DNA from: Candidatus Roseilinea sp.
GTDB taxonomy: Bacteria > Chloroflexota > Anaerolineae > J036 > Brachytrichaceae
NCBI GenBank assembly: GCA_025055235.1
Contig: JANWYN010000049.1
Span: forward strand, 1-63,931
DNA length: 63,931 nt
Direction of reading: 5' to 3'
Below, piece by piece: positions 8,280 through 16,713 of the stretch (within the stretch, counting starts at the first letter, position 1; every line of letters begins with the position of its first letter). Below the pieces are notes generated by a model. It saw only the letters and a program-made list of their open reading frames with translations. It was not told the DNA's origin and made no database searches. Both the position numbers and the translations under genes were made by a program.

Positions 8280-9014
8280 ATGCCGGGCACACACAGGCCT
8301 TCCGCAGCGCCGTACGCGACGCAAGTGTTGTTGAAAGAGGTGTTGCTGCGATCGTTAGAGGACAAGCGCGTCACGTTGGGTAAGTTGGGCGAGCGGCTAG
8401 GCGTCAGCCCGCCGGCCATCTCGCGACGCGTGCAACGGCTGGTGCGGCGGGGCTATCTGGAGCGCGACGGCGCATGCGGGCTGCGACTGACCGACGTCGG
8501 ATCGAAGATCGCGCTCTACGCGCTGCGCAAGCAGGAGATCTTCGAGGCGTACTTGGTGCGTGAACTCGGCTACCAGTGGGACGAGGTGCGCCCCGCTGCG
8601 GACAGCGCTCTGCGCATGGATGACGCGCTGATCGAGCGGATGTATGCGCAGATCGGCCGGCCGCTGCGCTGCCCGCACGGCTTACCCATTCCTACCCGCG
8701 ACGGCCGATTCGAACTTCCTCAGGCTGTCCCGCTGAGCGAATGGCCCCCAAATCAGCCTGCAATCGTGAGCTATGTGCTATCCAGTGACGGTGAGATGCT
8801 GCGCTACCTGGCCGAGCTTGGGCTGACGCCCGGCGCACGCCTAGCCGCGGTCGCCCGCATCCCGTTTGGCGATTCGATCAAAGTGCGGATCGAACGCAAC
8901 CGCTCGGTGAACGAACACGTCATCGGCGCGGCACTGGCGCAGGTCGTCTTCGTGGAAGCTGTACCGACGCCCAAGCCCAGAGCGGCTGGGACGGACAAGT
9001 CCCCCGTTTCTTAG
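8280..9014 (+). CDS. DtxR-fold regulator lacking the usual metal ligands
   Basis: About 244 residues in DtxR/MntR order: winged helix-turn-helix (about 15-75, with LGVSPPAISRRVQRL as recognition segment), dimerisation helices ending CPHGLPIP, and a C-terminal SH3/FeoA-like domain. Aligned by eye to DtxR, the primary-site residues Cys102, Glu105 and His106 (in ACRWEH) become A, A and L in AADSAL, and ancillary His79 and His98 become Q and R; only the Glu83 equivalent remains. A TTG start at 8202 is possible, but that extension is Arg/Pro-rich, covers a putative operator and has no ribosome site, so I prefer ATG 8280. It is divergent from the iron operon and probably its regulator. Confidence 0.85.
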   Translation: MPGTHRPSAAPYATQVLLKEVLLRSLEDKRVTLGKLGERLGVSPPAISRRVQRLVRRGYLERDGACGLRLTDVGSKIALYALRKQEIFEAYLVRELGYQWDEVRPAADSALRMDDALIERMYAQIGRPLRCPHGLPIPTRDGRFELPQAVPLSEWPPNQPAIVSYVLSSDGEMLRYLAELGLTPGARLAAVARIPFGDSIKVRIERNRSVNEHVIGAALAQVVFVEAVPTPKPRAAGTDKSPVS

Positions 9015-9311
9015 CTCTACTGCCCAAGCTCAGCTTCAGTCCAGCTAGGCGCCATTGCCGATCCGCCATAAGCGCGGAACGACGTCTGTGCCTACGCGCG
9101 ACGTTTTGCCCCTGTACCGCGAATGCGCCCCACACCACAACGCCGGGGCGTAGCCGCGTAGAAGTGCCAATGTCTCATCGAACGCTCAGCCAGTGCGCAA
9201 ATGCGCCGGGCGCCAACCGGCGTAATCACCAACGTAGACGCAGCGCGCACGCCATGAATGCAAAGCGCGGTAGCCGTCGTAAGCCTTATTACGAAAAGTT
9301 GCGTGAACGCC
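9015..9311. other. Intergenic, nothing recognised
   Basis: Nearly 300 bases between the regulator and the MsrP-like gene. No coding frame with good codon use, no strong hairpin and no clear promoter were seen; the promoter of the MsrP-like gene must lie here. Confidence 0.4.
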
Positions 9312-10346
9312 ATGAGCAAATTCAAGAACCGCATCCCCGCGTCGGAGATTACGCCCGAGCACGTGTATCACTCGCGGCGCAAGTTCATCAAGCTAGGCCT
9401 GTGGGCGTTCGCCGGCGCAGCCACGCTGGCCGCGTGCAGCGGTGGCAGCGGCGTCGGCGGATCTGAAACGGATGAGCGGAGAGCACCGGTCGCACCTGCG
9501 AGCGATTCGGCCAAAGCAGCGGCCGACGTTGCAGCCACGCCAAAAATCACACCTGCAACCACCACGTCGAAAGACACGGACGAGCTGGGCAACAAGCTCA
9601 ACACGTTCGAGCAGATCACCACGTACAACAACTACTATGAGTTCTCCTCGGACAAAGAGGCCGTGGCTGCCCTATCGGCCAACTTCAAGTCGTCGCCGTG
9701 GCAGGTCGAAGTAACGGGGCTGGTGAACAAGCCCAAGACCTACGACATAGACGACCTGCGCACCCGGTTTCCGCAGGAAGAGCGCATCTATCGCCTGCGC
9801 TGCGTCGAGGGCTGGAGCATGGTCATTCCGTGGCTGGGCTTCCCGTTGCACAAGCTGCTCAAAGAGGTCGAGCCGATGTCGAGCGCCAAATTCGTGCGCT
9901 TCATCTCGCTCGACGACCCCAAACAATTCCCCGGCCAGAACGACATCTTCTCATTCCAGTGGCCCTACACCGAGGCATTGCGCATGGACGAGGCGATGCA
10001 CGACCTGACCCTGCTGGTGACCGGCCTGTATGGCAAGCCGCTGCCCAACCCGAACGGCGCGCCGCTGCGCCTGGCCGTGCCGTGGAAGTATGGCTTCAAG
10101 AGCGCGAAGGCCATCGTCAAAATCGAGCTGGTCGAAGAACAGCCCAAGACCTTCTGGACGATCGCCAATCCGGCTGAGTATGGCTTCCACGCCAACGTCA
10201 ACCCGGCCGTGCCGCACCCGCGCTGGACGCAGGCGACCGAGCGGCGCATCGGTGAAACCGGCCGGCGCAGGACGCTGCCCTTCAACGGCTACGCCGACCA
10301 GGTGGCTGCGCTGTACGACGGCATGGATCTTGCCCTGAACTATTAA
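9312..10346 (+). CDS. msrP: MsrP-like molybdopterin oxidoreductase, Tat-exported
   Basis: About 344 residues of the sulfite-oxidase/YedY fold. The N-terminus has a twin-arginine signal (SRRKFIKLG, near residue 21) whose hydrophobic part ends LAAC, so it may be a Tat lipoprotein. Cys164 in RLRCVEGWS is the expected molybdenum ligand. The C-terminal part carries [12 protein letters not shown], typical of the family. MsrP with MsrQ reduces methionine sulfoxide in periplasmic proteins using quinol electrons. An MsrQ-like gene follows after a 92 bp repeat. The start was set at ATG 9312 because it places the Tat motif close to the N-terminus; an in-frame upstream ATG (9258) adds 18 residues without signal features. 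Confidence 0.9.
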   Translation: MSKFKNRIPASEITPEHVYHSRRKFIKLGLWAFAGAATLAACSGGSGVGGSETDERRAPVAPASDSAKAAADVAATPKITPATTTSKDTDELGNKLNTFEQITTYNNYYEFSSDKEAVAALSANFKSSPWQVEVTGLVNKPKTYDIDDLRTRFPQEERIYRLRCVEGWSMVIPWLGFPLHKLLKEVEPMSSAKFVRFISLDDPKQFPGQNDIFSFQWPYTEALRMDEAMHDLTLLVTGLYGKPLPNPNGAPLRLAVPWKYGFKSAKAIVKIELVEEQPKTFWTIANPAEYGFHANVNPAVPHPRWTQATERRIGETGRRRTLPFNGYADQVAALYDGMDLALNY

Positions 10347-10438
10347 CCACGAAGGCACGAAGAACGCTAAGAAGGATATTTCTCACCCCCTTCGTGTAAT
10401 TCGTGGCTTCGTAGCTTCGTGGTTAAAAGACACACAAC
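10347..10438. repeat. Inverted repeat of ACGAAG type between msrP and msrQ
   Basis: The spacer is almost entirely repetitive. It begins TTAACCACGAAGGCACGAAG and ends CTTCGTGGTTAA, so the 12-base ends are perfectly inverted and the interior holds further ACGAAG/CTTCGT copies. It looks like a small non-autonomous or REP-like element and may form a hairpin between the two coding regions. Confidence 0.7.
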
Positions 10439-11155
10439 ATGAGCGCACAACCCGTCAAGTCCGCCGCAAAGAAGCCGGCGACGCTGTTCGACAAACTGAA
10501 GGCGCAAGTCTCCCAACCGCTTTCGTGGGTCGTCGCGGCCGCGTGCTTGGCGCCGCTGGCCGTGTTGATCTATCAGACCGTCACCGACAATGCCACAGCC
10601 AACCCAATCCGGTATCTGACCATCCAGACCGGCAAGATCGCGCTGATCCTGCTCGTGCTGTCGCTGGCCTGCACGCCCATCGTCACGCTCACCAACTGGA
10701 AGACGGCGACGAAGCTAAAGCGCCCGCTCGGCCTGTATGGTTTCCTGTATGTGTGTGCGCACCTGGGCGTCTTCACCTTCGACAACGGATTGCTGGACGG
10801 GGCGATTGACGTCGGCGCAGTTTTCAGCGCCATCGTAGAGAAGCGCTTTGCCATCGCCGGCTTCCTGGCCTTTTGTCTGCTTGTCCCGCTCGCCATCACC
10901 TCGACGAAAGGCTGGCAGAAGCGGCTGGGCAAGCGATGGAAGAACTTGCACAAGCTGGCCTACGTCATCGCGCCCATCGCCGTGCTGCACTTCGCTTGGC
11001 TGGTGAAGAGCATCATCGTCCGGCCCGAGCCGATCGCCTGGGGCGTGGTCGTCGCGCTGTTGTTGATCGCGCGCATCCCCCGCGTGCGCAAGGCGATCGT
11101 GGATTTCCGCACTCGCTACGTGAGATTCGGAAGCGCCCCACGCGCAGCGCGATGA
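10439..11155 (+). CDS. msrQ: MsrQ-like heme b membrane subunit
   Basis: 238 residues with about six membrane helices, of the YedZ/ferric-reductase-like transmembrane family. Histidines in VCAHLG, NLHKLAY and VLHFAWL sit in helices and are the likely b-heme ligands. The protein has a soluble N-terminal segment of about 25 residues. It follows the MsrP-like gene and should pass electrons from quinone to the molybdenum enzyme. The 92 bp gap with an inverted repeat may lower the expression of this second gene relative to the first. Length and helix pattern fit MsrQ; ferric reductase homologues are the main alternative. Confidence 0.85.
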   Translation: MSAQPVKSAAKKPATLFDKLKAQVSQPLSWVVAAACLAPLAVLIYQTVTDNATANPIRYLTIQTGKIALILLVLSLACTPIVTLTNWKTATKLKRPLGLYGFLYVCAHLGVFTFDNGLLDGAIDVGAVFSAIVEKRFAIAGFLAFCLLVPLAITSTKGWQKRLGKRWKNLHKLAYVIAPIAVLHFAWLVKSIIVRPEPIAWGVVVALLLIARIPRVRKAIVDFRTRYVRFGSAPRAAR

Positions 11156-11294
11156 ACGCGCGTGCGTTGCGCACGTTCGCAATTCGCAGGTGCAGATAGA
11201 TGCAAATGCGCCGGCTCTACGAATGAATAGATGTCACGCTGTGATCGAAGAAGGTCAGGTATATCCCAAATAAATAAGGAGAAAGAGTAAAGCC

Positions 11295-13088
11295 ATGAAA
11301 AGACGAACTTTCCTCAAGCATGCAGTGATCGCCACGGCGATCGCTGCGACGACGCTGGCTGCGCCGGCCGGGCAGTTTGCCGCCGCCCAGTCCATGCAGC
11401 CGATGAACATCGCCGAGACGGCGATGGCCGATCCCCAGTTCAGCACGCTGGTGAAGGCCGTCATCGCCGCCGGCCTGCCCGACGCGCTGAAAGACCCGAA
11501 CGCGTCGCTGACCGTGTTCGCCCCGACCGACGCCGCTTTCGCCAAGCTCGACCAGGCCATGCTGGCCGACCTGCTCAAGCCGGAGAACAAGGACAAGCTC
11601 AAAGCCATCCTGCTCTACCACGTCGTGCCCGCCAAGATCACCAGCAAGGACGTGCGAGGCATGGGCGGTAAGGGCACGCCGAAGACGTTCAACGGCGCGA
11701 TGGTGAACGTGACGACCATCGGCAGGGACATCTACGTCAACGAAGCCAAGGTGATCAAGGCCGACATCCCGTCCAGCAACGGCGTGATCCACGCAATTGA
11801 CACCGTGCTCATCCCGCCGGACATGAACATGAGCAACATCGCGGCGGTGGCAATGATGAACCCGATGTTCAACACGCTCTCGGCGCTGGTGACGCAAGCC
11901 GGCCTGGGCGACGCGCTGAAAGACCCCAAGGCCACGCTGACTGTGTTCGCCCCGACCGACGAGGCCTTCGCCAAGCTACCGAAGCAAGTGACCAACATGC
12001 TGCTGCGGGACAAGAAGCGGTTGCAGGCGGTGCTGCTGTATCACGTCGTGCCCGCCAAGATCACCAGCAAGGACGTGATGGGCATGGGCGGCAAGGGCAC
12101 GCCGAAGACGCTCAACGGCGCCACCGTCAACGTCACCACCATCGGCGATGCGGTCTACGTCAACGAGGCCAAGGTGATCAAGGCCGACGTGCCAACGACC
12201 AACGGCGTGATCCACGTGATTGACCGCGTGCTGCTGCCGCCGGACATGATGGCCATGAGCACGATCGCTGCAGCCGCGATGATGGAGCCGATGTTCAACA
12301 CGCTCTCGGCTGCTGTCACGGTGGCCGGCCTAGGCGACACGCTCAAGGATCCGAAGAGTGCGCTGACGGTGCTCGCGCCAACCGACGAGGCCTTCGCCAA
12401 ATTGCCGGCCGGCACGGTCGAGGCGCTCCTGAAGGACCCGGAGGCGCTCAAGAAGGTGCTGCTATATCACGTCATCCCAGGCAGGCTCACCAGCCGGCAG
12501 CTCAAGGGCGAGCTGAAGACAGTCAACGGCGCCAAGGTGAACCTGACGACCATCGGCAAGGACATCTACGCCAACGAGGCCAAAGTCATCAAGGCCGACG
12601 TGCGCACCGGCAACGGCTTCATCCACGTCATTGACACAGTGCTGTTGCCGCCGGACATGAACATGAGCACCATCGCAGCCGTGGCGATGATGAACCCGCA
12701 GTTCAACACGCTCTCGGCGCTGGTCACCCAAGCTGGTTTGGGCGCTGCGCTCAAGGATCTGAAGGCGAATCTGACGGTGTTCGCGCCGACAGATGCCGCC
12801 TTCAAGAAGGTGCCTAAGGCGACGCTCGACGCGCTGGCCAAAGATCCGGAGAAGCTGAAGAAGGTGCTGCTGTATCACGTCGTGCCCACCAAGATCACCA
12901 GCAAGGACGTGATGGGCATGGGCGGCATGGGCCAACCCAAGACGCTCGAAGGCTCGACGCTCGACGTGATGACCAAGGATGGCGTGATCTTCGTGAACGG
13001 CGCCAAGATCATCAAGGCCGACGTGCCGACGGCCAACGGCGTGATCCACGCGATCGACGCGGTGCTCATCCCGCCGGACATGAAGTAA
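11295..13088 (+). CDS. Secreted protein with four tandem FAS1 (fasciclin) domains
   Basis: 597 residues. The N-terminus MKRRTFLKHAV is a twin-arginine signal and is followed by AAQ at about 35. The rest is four consecutive FAS1 domains of about 135-140 residues (roughly 38-175, 176-315, 316-455 and 456-597), each with the FAS1 H1 motif (LTVFAPTDAAFAKL type) and H2 motif (YHVVPAKITS type). The repeats are very similar even at DNA level, pointing to recent internal duplication. FAS1 proteins are cell-surface adhesion or matrix proteins. A strong hairpin terminator follows at 13121-13156. Tat export is inferred from the RRTFLK motif. Confidence 0.93.
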   Translation: MKRRTFLKHAVIATAIAATTLAAPAGQFAAAQSMQPMNIAETAMADPQFSTLVKAVIAAGLPDALKDPNASLTVFAPTDAAFAKLDQAMLADLLKPENKDKLKAILLYHVVPAKITSKDVRGMGGKGTPKTFNGAMVNVTTIGRDIYVNEAKVIKADIPSSNGVIHAIDTVLIPPDMNMSNIAAVAMMNPMFNTLSALVTQAGLGDALKDPKATLTVFAPTDEAFAKLPKQVTNMLLRDKKRLQAVLLYHVVPAKITSKDVMGMGGKGTPKTLNGATVNVTTIGDAVYVNEAKVIKADVPTTNGVIHVIDRVLLPPDMMAMSTIAAAAMMEPMFNTLSAAVTVAGLGDTLKDPKSALTVLAPTDEAFAKLPAGTVEALLKDPEALKKVLLYHVIPGRLTSRQLKGELKTVNGAKVNLTTIGKDIYANEAKVIKADVRTGNGFIHVIDTVLLPPDMNMSTIAAVAMMNPQFNTLSALVTQAGLGAALKDLKANLTVFAPTDAAFKKVPKATLDALAKDPEKLKKVLLYHVVPTKITSKDVMGMGGMGQPKTLEGSTLDVMTKDGVIFVNGAKIIKADVPTANGVIHAIDAVLIPPDMK

Positions 13089-13120
13089 TCGGTGTTGTTC
13101 CTGTTTCTCTTCCTTGTGGC

Positions 13121-13156
13121 AACGCCCGCTTCGATGCTTTAATCGAGGCGGGCGTT
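13121..13156 (+). terminator. Hairpin terminator after the FAS1 gene
   Basis: Arms AACGCCCGCTTCGAT and ATCGAGGCGGGCGTT pair over 15 bases with one G-T wobble around a 6-base loop, 32 bases after the stop codon. The T tract after the hairpin is weak (GTCGTCTCTC). Confidence 0.75.
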
Positions 13157-13226
13157 GTCGTCTCTCAGCCTTGACCAACGCCCACGCTCATCTCAGCCTG
13201 CTAAGCGTTACAGACGATCTCTCACT

Positions 13227-13286
13227 CCCATCTACGGCCATGCGCACGTCCGAGGCGCGAGACTTGACGCCGAGCTTACTGTAGAT
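13227..13286 (-). pseudogene. Remnant of a LuxR-type HTH C-terminus
   Basis: On the minus strand this stretch reads IYSKLGVKSRASDVRMAVDG, like the last helix of the LuxR-family DNA-binding domain (NIYRKLGVxSR). A stop codon lies just before it and no upstream part was found, so it is at most a fragment. Short matches of this kind can arise by chance. Confidence 0.3.
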
Positions 13287-13291
13287 CTAAC

Positions 13292-13564
13292 TCAGCAGCA
13301 GGATTGCCGATCAGCGGCGCGACGAGCACCAGGCACCAGAACGATCGGTGCACCGTCCGGCGATCCGTCTTCGGTGAAATACAACTCGACGCCGTTGACG
13401 CGAATGAAGCGCCCGTTTGGATCCGCTAACGCGGCAGCGGGCACAGCGTGCGACGGCGGCGCGGTCTGCGTCACCCACGCCCATCGCCCAAGCCCCAACG
13501 CGACCACGGCGACGAGTAGGACGGCAGCGACATGCCCCAGGATACGCAACAGGCGCTTTGGCAT
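13292..13564 (-). pseudogene. N-terminal fragment of an alpha/beta hydrolase
   Basis: From ATG 13564 the frame gives a membrane-anchor helix (MPKRLLRILGHVAAVLLVAV), then ADPNGRFIRVNGVELYF and APIVLVPG. This matches the start of many alpha/beta hydrolases, in which VNGxxLHY leads to IVLVHG. After that point the sequence turns into an unrelated Arg/Cys tail and stops, giving about 90 residues instead of about 300. The oxyanion-loop HG is PG. The catalytic Ser-Asp-His part is absent, so this is a broken gene, next to another probable remnant. Confidence 0.6.
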
Positions 13565-13671
13565 TCGCAAGCGAAGGCGGATTCCTGATGTAGATGGATG
13601 TAGTGCGCGCTCTCTGTAGCTGGTGTTGGATAACTGGGTTGCGGCAAAGAGCGACCCCTCTAGTCGTGTGT

Positions 13672-14316
13672 TTACGCCGACGAGGCAGTGACCTCGACTG
13701 CATGACCGTCGGTCACAGTCCACGCAGTAGCCTGCTTCATGGCTTCGGCGCCTTCGGAGGTGAGTGCTTCACCTGCAACCACCGGTATAGCGATTACACC
13801 GGGGATCTTTTCAAGTAGCCTGGCTCGACGCACTGCGCGCTCCACGTCGTGATCGTCAATTTTGGTGGATATCTCGACGGCGAGGTAGGCGACGCGGTCA
13901 TCGGAGATGCGCCGGCCGCGCACGACCGCGTCGAGGCGACTGATTTCCTCGATGTCCTCTTCGGTCAGCGCGCCGTCGGCCAGCGCTGCACTCAACAAAT
14001 CGTCGAGTTCGCTGTCGGTCAGAATCTTCGGCTTGCGCAGGATGCGCCGGAAGTAGACGAATGGTCGCTCGCGATATTTCCGTTCTAGGGAGTCACCCTT
14101 CAATGCGGCAACATCGGTCTTGAGCACAGCGACGTCTTGTTCGACGCGATACAAGCGCTTGTTCATCTCCTCGACAACCTTGGTCAGGTCGCGGATGAGG
14201 CCGGGCAGTGAGAGGATCTCCTCGCCGAGCAGCTCGCGGCGCAGCTCTTCCTTCCATTCGGGCTTGGTCCGAAGGATTTCGAGCAGGTCGCGGAACTCAT
14301 TTACGGTGAACGCCAT
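13672..14316 (-). CDS. Coiled-coil protein with PD-(D/E)XK-like C-terminus
   Basis: 214 residues. The N-terminal half is a charged helix (about 20-75, EEMNKRLYRVEQDVAVLKTDVAALKGD type heptads). The C-terminal half ends with a strand carrying YLAVEIS and a later strand GVIAIPVV. This arrangement is common in Chloroflexota and Cyanobacteria proteins of the DUF3782 type, thought to be restriction-endonuclease-like; the catalytic Lys of E-x-K is replaced here by Ser (E-I-S). No operon partner is seen. The function is unknown and the family call is tentative. Confidence 0.7.
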   Translation of the reverse strand: MAFTVNEFRDLLEILRTKPEWKEELRRELLGEEILSLPGLIRDLTKVVEEMNKRLYRVEQDVAVLKTDVAALKGDSLERKYRERPFVYFRRILRKPKILTDSELDDLLSAALADGALTEEDIEEISRLDAVVRGRRISDDRVAYLAVEISTKIDDHDVERAVRRARLLEKIPGVIAIPVVAGEALTSEGAEAMKQATAWTVTDGHAVEVTASSA

Positions 14317-14808
14317 TACGTACGAGGATTATATGCGCGTCCAACTGACGTTTGTTAGCGCAAAGCTATAGTTGCTCATCCTAATGTAATACCGATCGCC
14401 CAATCAAAGCGTGTTTCGTAGATACGCCAAGCCCGCCCATTCCCTGCCTGCGCGGGGCGGGGATGACGGGGATCCAGAGACTATGCATGGCTGGATTCCC
14501 GCTTCCCCGCTGTTCGTTGCACAGTGCTAGGAAGCTAGAAGAGTGCCCGGCGCTAAACCACCGGGCTAAGAGGACGGGCGGGCTTCGACAGGCTTCGACA
14601 GGCTTCGACAGGCTCAGCCCGCGCGTCAGCCCGCGCGATGGTCATCCCACCGGCCGCAGGCGTGCAGCCGGCGGCTACCGCACGGATTACGCATCGCCCG
14701 CCTCCTCCAGCGCGCACCATCCCATGGCCCGCTGCCTGCGCGGGAATGACATGCGCGTGTCATTCGAAGGCGAATGAGCCCACATTGACCACGCTGTTGG
14801 TATAAGAG
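14317..14808. repeat. Intergenic repeats including GGCTTCGACA x3
   Basis: Nearly 500 bases without a gene. It holds 3.3 tandem copies of the 10-base unit GGCTTCGACA at 14581-14613 running into GGCTCAGCCC. Near 14447-14500 and 14735-14770 it has GCGGGGATGAC / GCGGGAATGACA strings typical of short dispersed genomic repeats. Nothing else was recognised. Confidence 0.6.
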
Positions 14809-15396
14809 TTACGTGCGCCAGGTCACCTTGTCCTCGATGGGCGAGCGGCTGGCCCGCGGGACGACGCCGTTGGCCGGCCTACCCACGAACAAAAAGCCAA
14901 GCAGCTTCGACGGCGGCTGCAGCCCGACCAGGTCGAGCACGCGCTCGTGCCGCACGATCTCGCTGCTCGTCCACTTGCAGGCGTAGCCCATGCTGTGCGC
15001 TACGAGTTGAATGTGCTGCGCGGCGATCGCCACCGACGCTAAGTCCTCCCACTCCGGCATCTTGTCGTGCCCGGTGCGCAACATGCCCAGGCTGATCCAG
15101 ACCGGCGCAGCAAACGGGCGCTCGCGCTGTGCTTGCTCTGCCTTCGGGTCGTATTTCTCCGGCGGGGTGAGCAAGCGATAGGCCTCCGCGAAGCGCTCGC
15201 CAAGCGCCGCGCGCGAATCGCCGGCAAACACGCAGAAGCGCCACGGCTCGGTCATGCCGTGCGTGGGCGCCCAACGGGCGGCCTCCAACATCAGCTTCAC
15301 ATCGTCGAGGTTGACCGGCTCGGGCGAGAGGTCTTTGAGCGCGTAGCTGCGCCGTTCACGAATGATGTCCAGCACGATATGTGTTGCGTCGTTCAT
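14809..15396 (-). CDS. Nitroreductase-family FMN oxidoreductase
   Basis: 195 residues of the nitroreductase fold. The N-terminal IRERRSYALKDL is the family R-R-S phosphate-binding signature for FMN. RWAPTHGMTEPWRF corresponds to the usual APSxxNxQPWxF segment, and the C-terminal GFLFVGRPA segment is also conserved. Such enzymes reduce nitro compounds, quinones or flavins with NAD(P)H. It stands alone, with intergenic sequence on both sides. The substrate is unknown. Confidence 0.88.
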   Translation of the reverse strand: MNDATHIVLDIIRERRSYALKDLSPEPVNLDDVKLMLEAARWAPTHGMTEPWRFCVFAGDSRAALGERFAEAYRLLTPPEKYDPKAEQAQRERPFAAPVWISLGMLRTGHDKMPEWEDLASVAIAAQHIQLVAHSMGYACKWTSSEIVRHERVLDLVGLQPPSKLLGFLFVGRPANGVVPRASRSPIEDKVTWRT

Positions 15397-15502
15397 GGTG
15401 CTGAAAAGGATACCGCCTCAATATGCGTCTGAAAGGGTGCAGCGCTGCAACAATAGTTTCTCTGCCCGGTGCGCCTCTGCGGTAGAGCTGGCCGTTCCGG
15501 TC

Positions 15503-16081
15503 TTACCCGGCGAGCTTCTGCCGCGCTAGCTTGGCCAGCTTGACGACTGCCGGCCGCAGTTGGCCGGGTTCGGTCAGCGGCGGGTCGAAGGCAATGCGAG
15601 CCGTCGCCTGCTTGCCCTGGCCGGTTGCGCGCAGGTCGAAACCGTAGCGGTCGAGGGCGATCATCTCAGCGTCCTCGGCCCAATCGAAGCCGGCCAGCGC
15701 GCGTGCGTAGTCCAGCAGGTTGTTGCGGTGGTCTTCATTCATGTGCTGCATCGCGCCGGCAGCAGTGTTGGCGAGCACCGAAGCCTCGACTCGCTGCCAC
15801 GCCGGCAGCCCGCCCTCCAGGGCAATGGCGTCGAACCCTCGCGCGCGCAGCAGGGCTGCGGCGCGTTCTCCATGCGACTCGCCAACCTGCTCCGTCGCAC
15901 AGTAGGTGACGATGAGTGCACCAGCCGGCAGCTCGCCCAGCCGCACCTCCAGCTCGGCCAGCGGAATGTTGACCGCGCCAGGCACATGGCCAACAGCGTA
16001 TGCCTGTGGGTCACGTACATCTACGACCACTGGCGGCGCTTCGCCGACCAGCCGCTTCATTAGGACATGCGCGGAGATCAT
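15503..16081 (-). CDS. Rhodanese domain fused to DUF2470 (heme-utilisation-like)
   Basis: About 192 residues from ATG 16081. Residues 1-100 form a rhodanese domain (VVVDVRDPQAYAVGHVPGAVNIP, active-site Cys61 in TYCATE). Residues about 108-190 match DUF2470, with MNEDHRNNLLDYARAL and DRYGFDL, the C-terminal domain found in HugZ-like heme-utilisation and pyridoxamine-oxidase-like proteins. The start was placed at 16081 because it falls 5 bp after the stop of the DUF3054 gene and the longer frame upstream is only its shadow. A sulfur carrier linked to heme or iron use is a reasonable inference in this neighbourhood. Confidence 0.82.
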   Translation of the reverse strand: MISAHVLMKRLVGEAPPVVVDVRDPQAYAVGHVPGAVNIPLAELEVRLGELPAGALIVTYCATEQVGESHGERAAALLRARGFDAIALEGGLPAWQRVEASVLANTAAGAMQHMNEDHRNNLLDYARALAGFDWAEDAEMIALDRYGFDLRATGQGKQATARIAFDPPLTEPGQLRPAVVKLAKLARQKLAG

Positions 16082-16086
16082 CTGCG

Positions 16087-16530
16087 TCACGCTAGCTGCT
16101 CCTTCCATCGCTGCTGTCGCCGTTTGCGCAAAACCACGCTCACTGCTGCGAAAAGGACACGCCAGCCCAGGACGAACATGGCGCTGAAGAGCAGCGCCAT
16201 GCTTGCGAAGGCCAGCAACACGGTCGGCTGTCCGAACAACCAAGCGCGGATGAACAGGCCGGTCGGCACAGCATAGATGAACGCCAGCGCCGAGCGCAGC
16301 AGGAAGAGGCCCATCTCTCGCCACGTCTCTGGATGGCGCGCCGGATATGCACCCAGCAACCACGCCAGCAGTATGAATGGCAGGCCGATGGCTGCGATCT
16401 GTTCGACCGCGCGAAGCGCAGCGTTGGCCATCGCAGTCATGTTGTGGAAGTATTGGCCGACAATGACGAAAGCGGCTACAGCCAGCACATCGCCGATCAG
16501 CAAGATACGTCTATAGGTCAGTTTGTTCAT
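16087..16530 (-). CDS. DUF3054-like membrane protein
   Basis: 147 residues with four hydrophobic helices and the signature RRILLIGDVLAVAAFVIVGQ at the start and LPFILLAWLLGAY in the second helix. This matches the DUF3054 family of small integral membrane proteins of unknown function. It is followed after 5 bp by the rhodanese-DUF2470 gene, so the two are an operon. The C-terminus is strongly basic (RKRRQQRWK). Confidence 0.75.
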   Translation of the reverse strand: MNKLTYRRILLIGDVLAVAAFVIVGQYFHNMTAMANAALRAVEQIAAIGLPFILLAWLLGAYPARHPETWREMGLFLLRSALAFIYAVPTGLFIRAWLFGQPTVLLAFASMALLFSAMFVLGWRVLFAAVSVVLRKRRQQRWKEQLA

Positions 16531-16713
16531 TGGCGCTTACTCCTGCCGGCGCAGCGAGGCCATGCGTCTGCTGCGCCGTTGTGTGTATGCGCAGCCGCTG
16601 CAAAGCACGCGCGAGTGCTTCGCGCTCCTGCTGCGTCCAGATTGCCACGCGGCAGCGCGAGGCGCTGCTGCGACCGGTGCGCCGTCCGCGGCGCACCGTC
16701 AAGCCATAGCGGA

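Noticed and set aside
14463..14777. Open frame between the coiled-coil and nitroreductase genes
   Set aside because: It covers tandem GGCTTCGACA repeats and other dispersed repeats and gives no recognisable protein.
16531..16713. Short minus-strand frame ending near 16511
   Set aside because: It is Arg-rich, overlaps the end of the iron ABC ATPase in another frame and has no ribosome site. It is treated as spacer.
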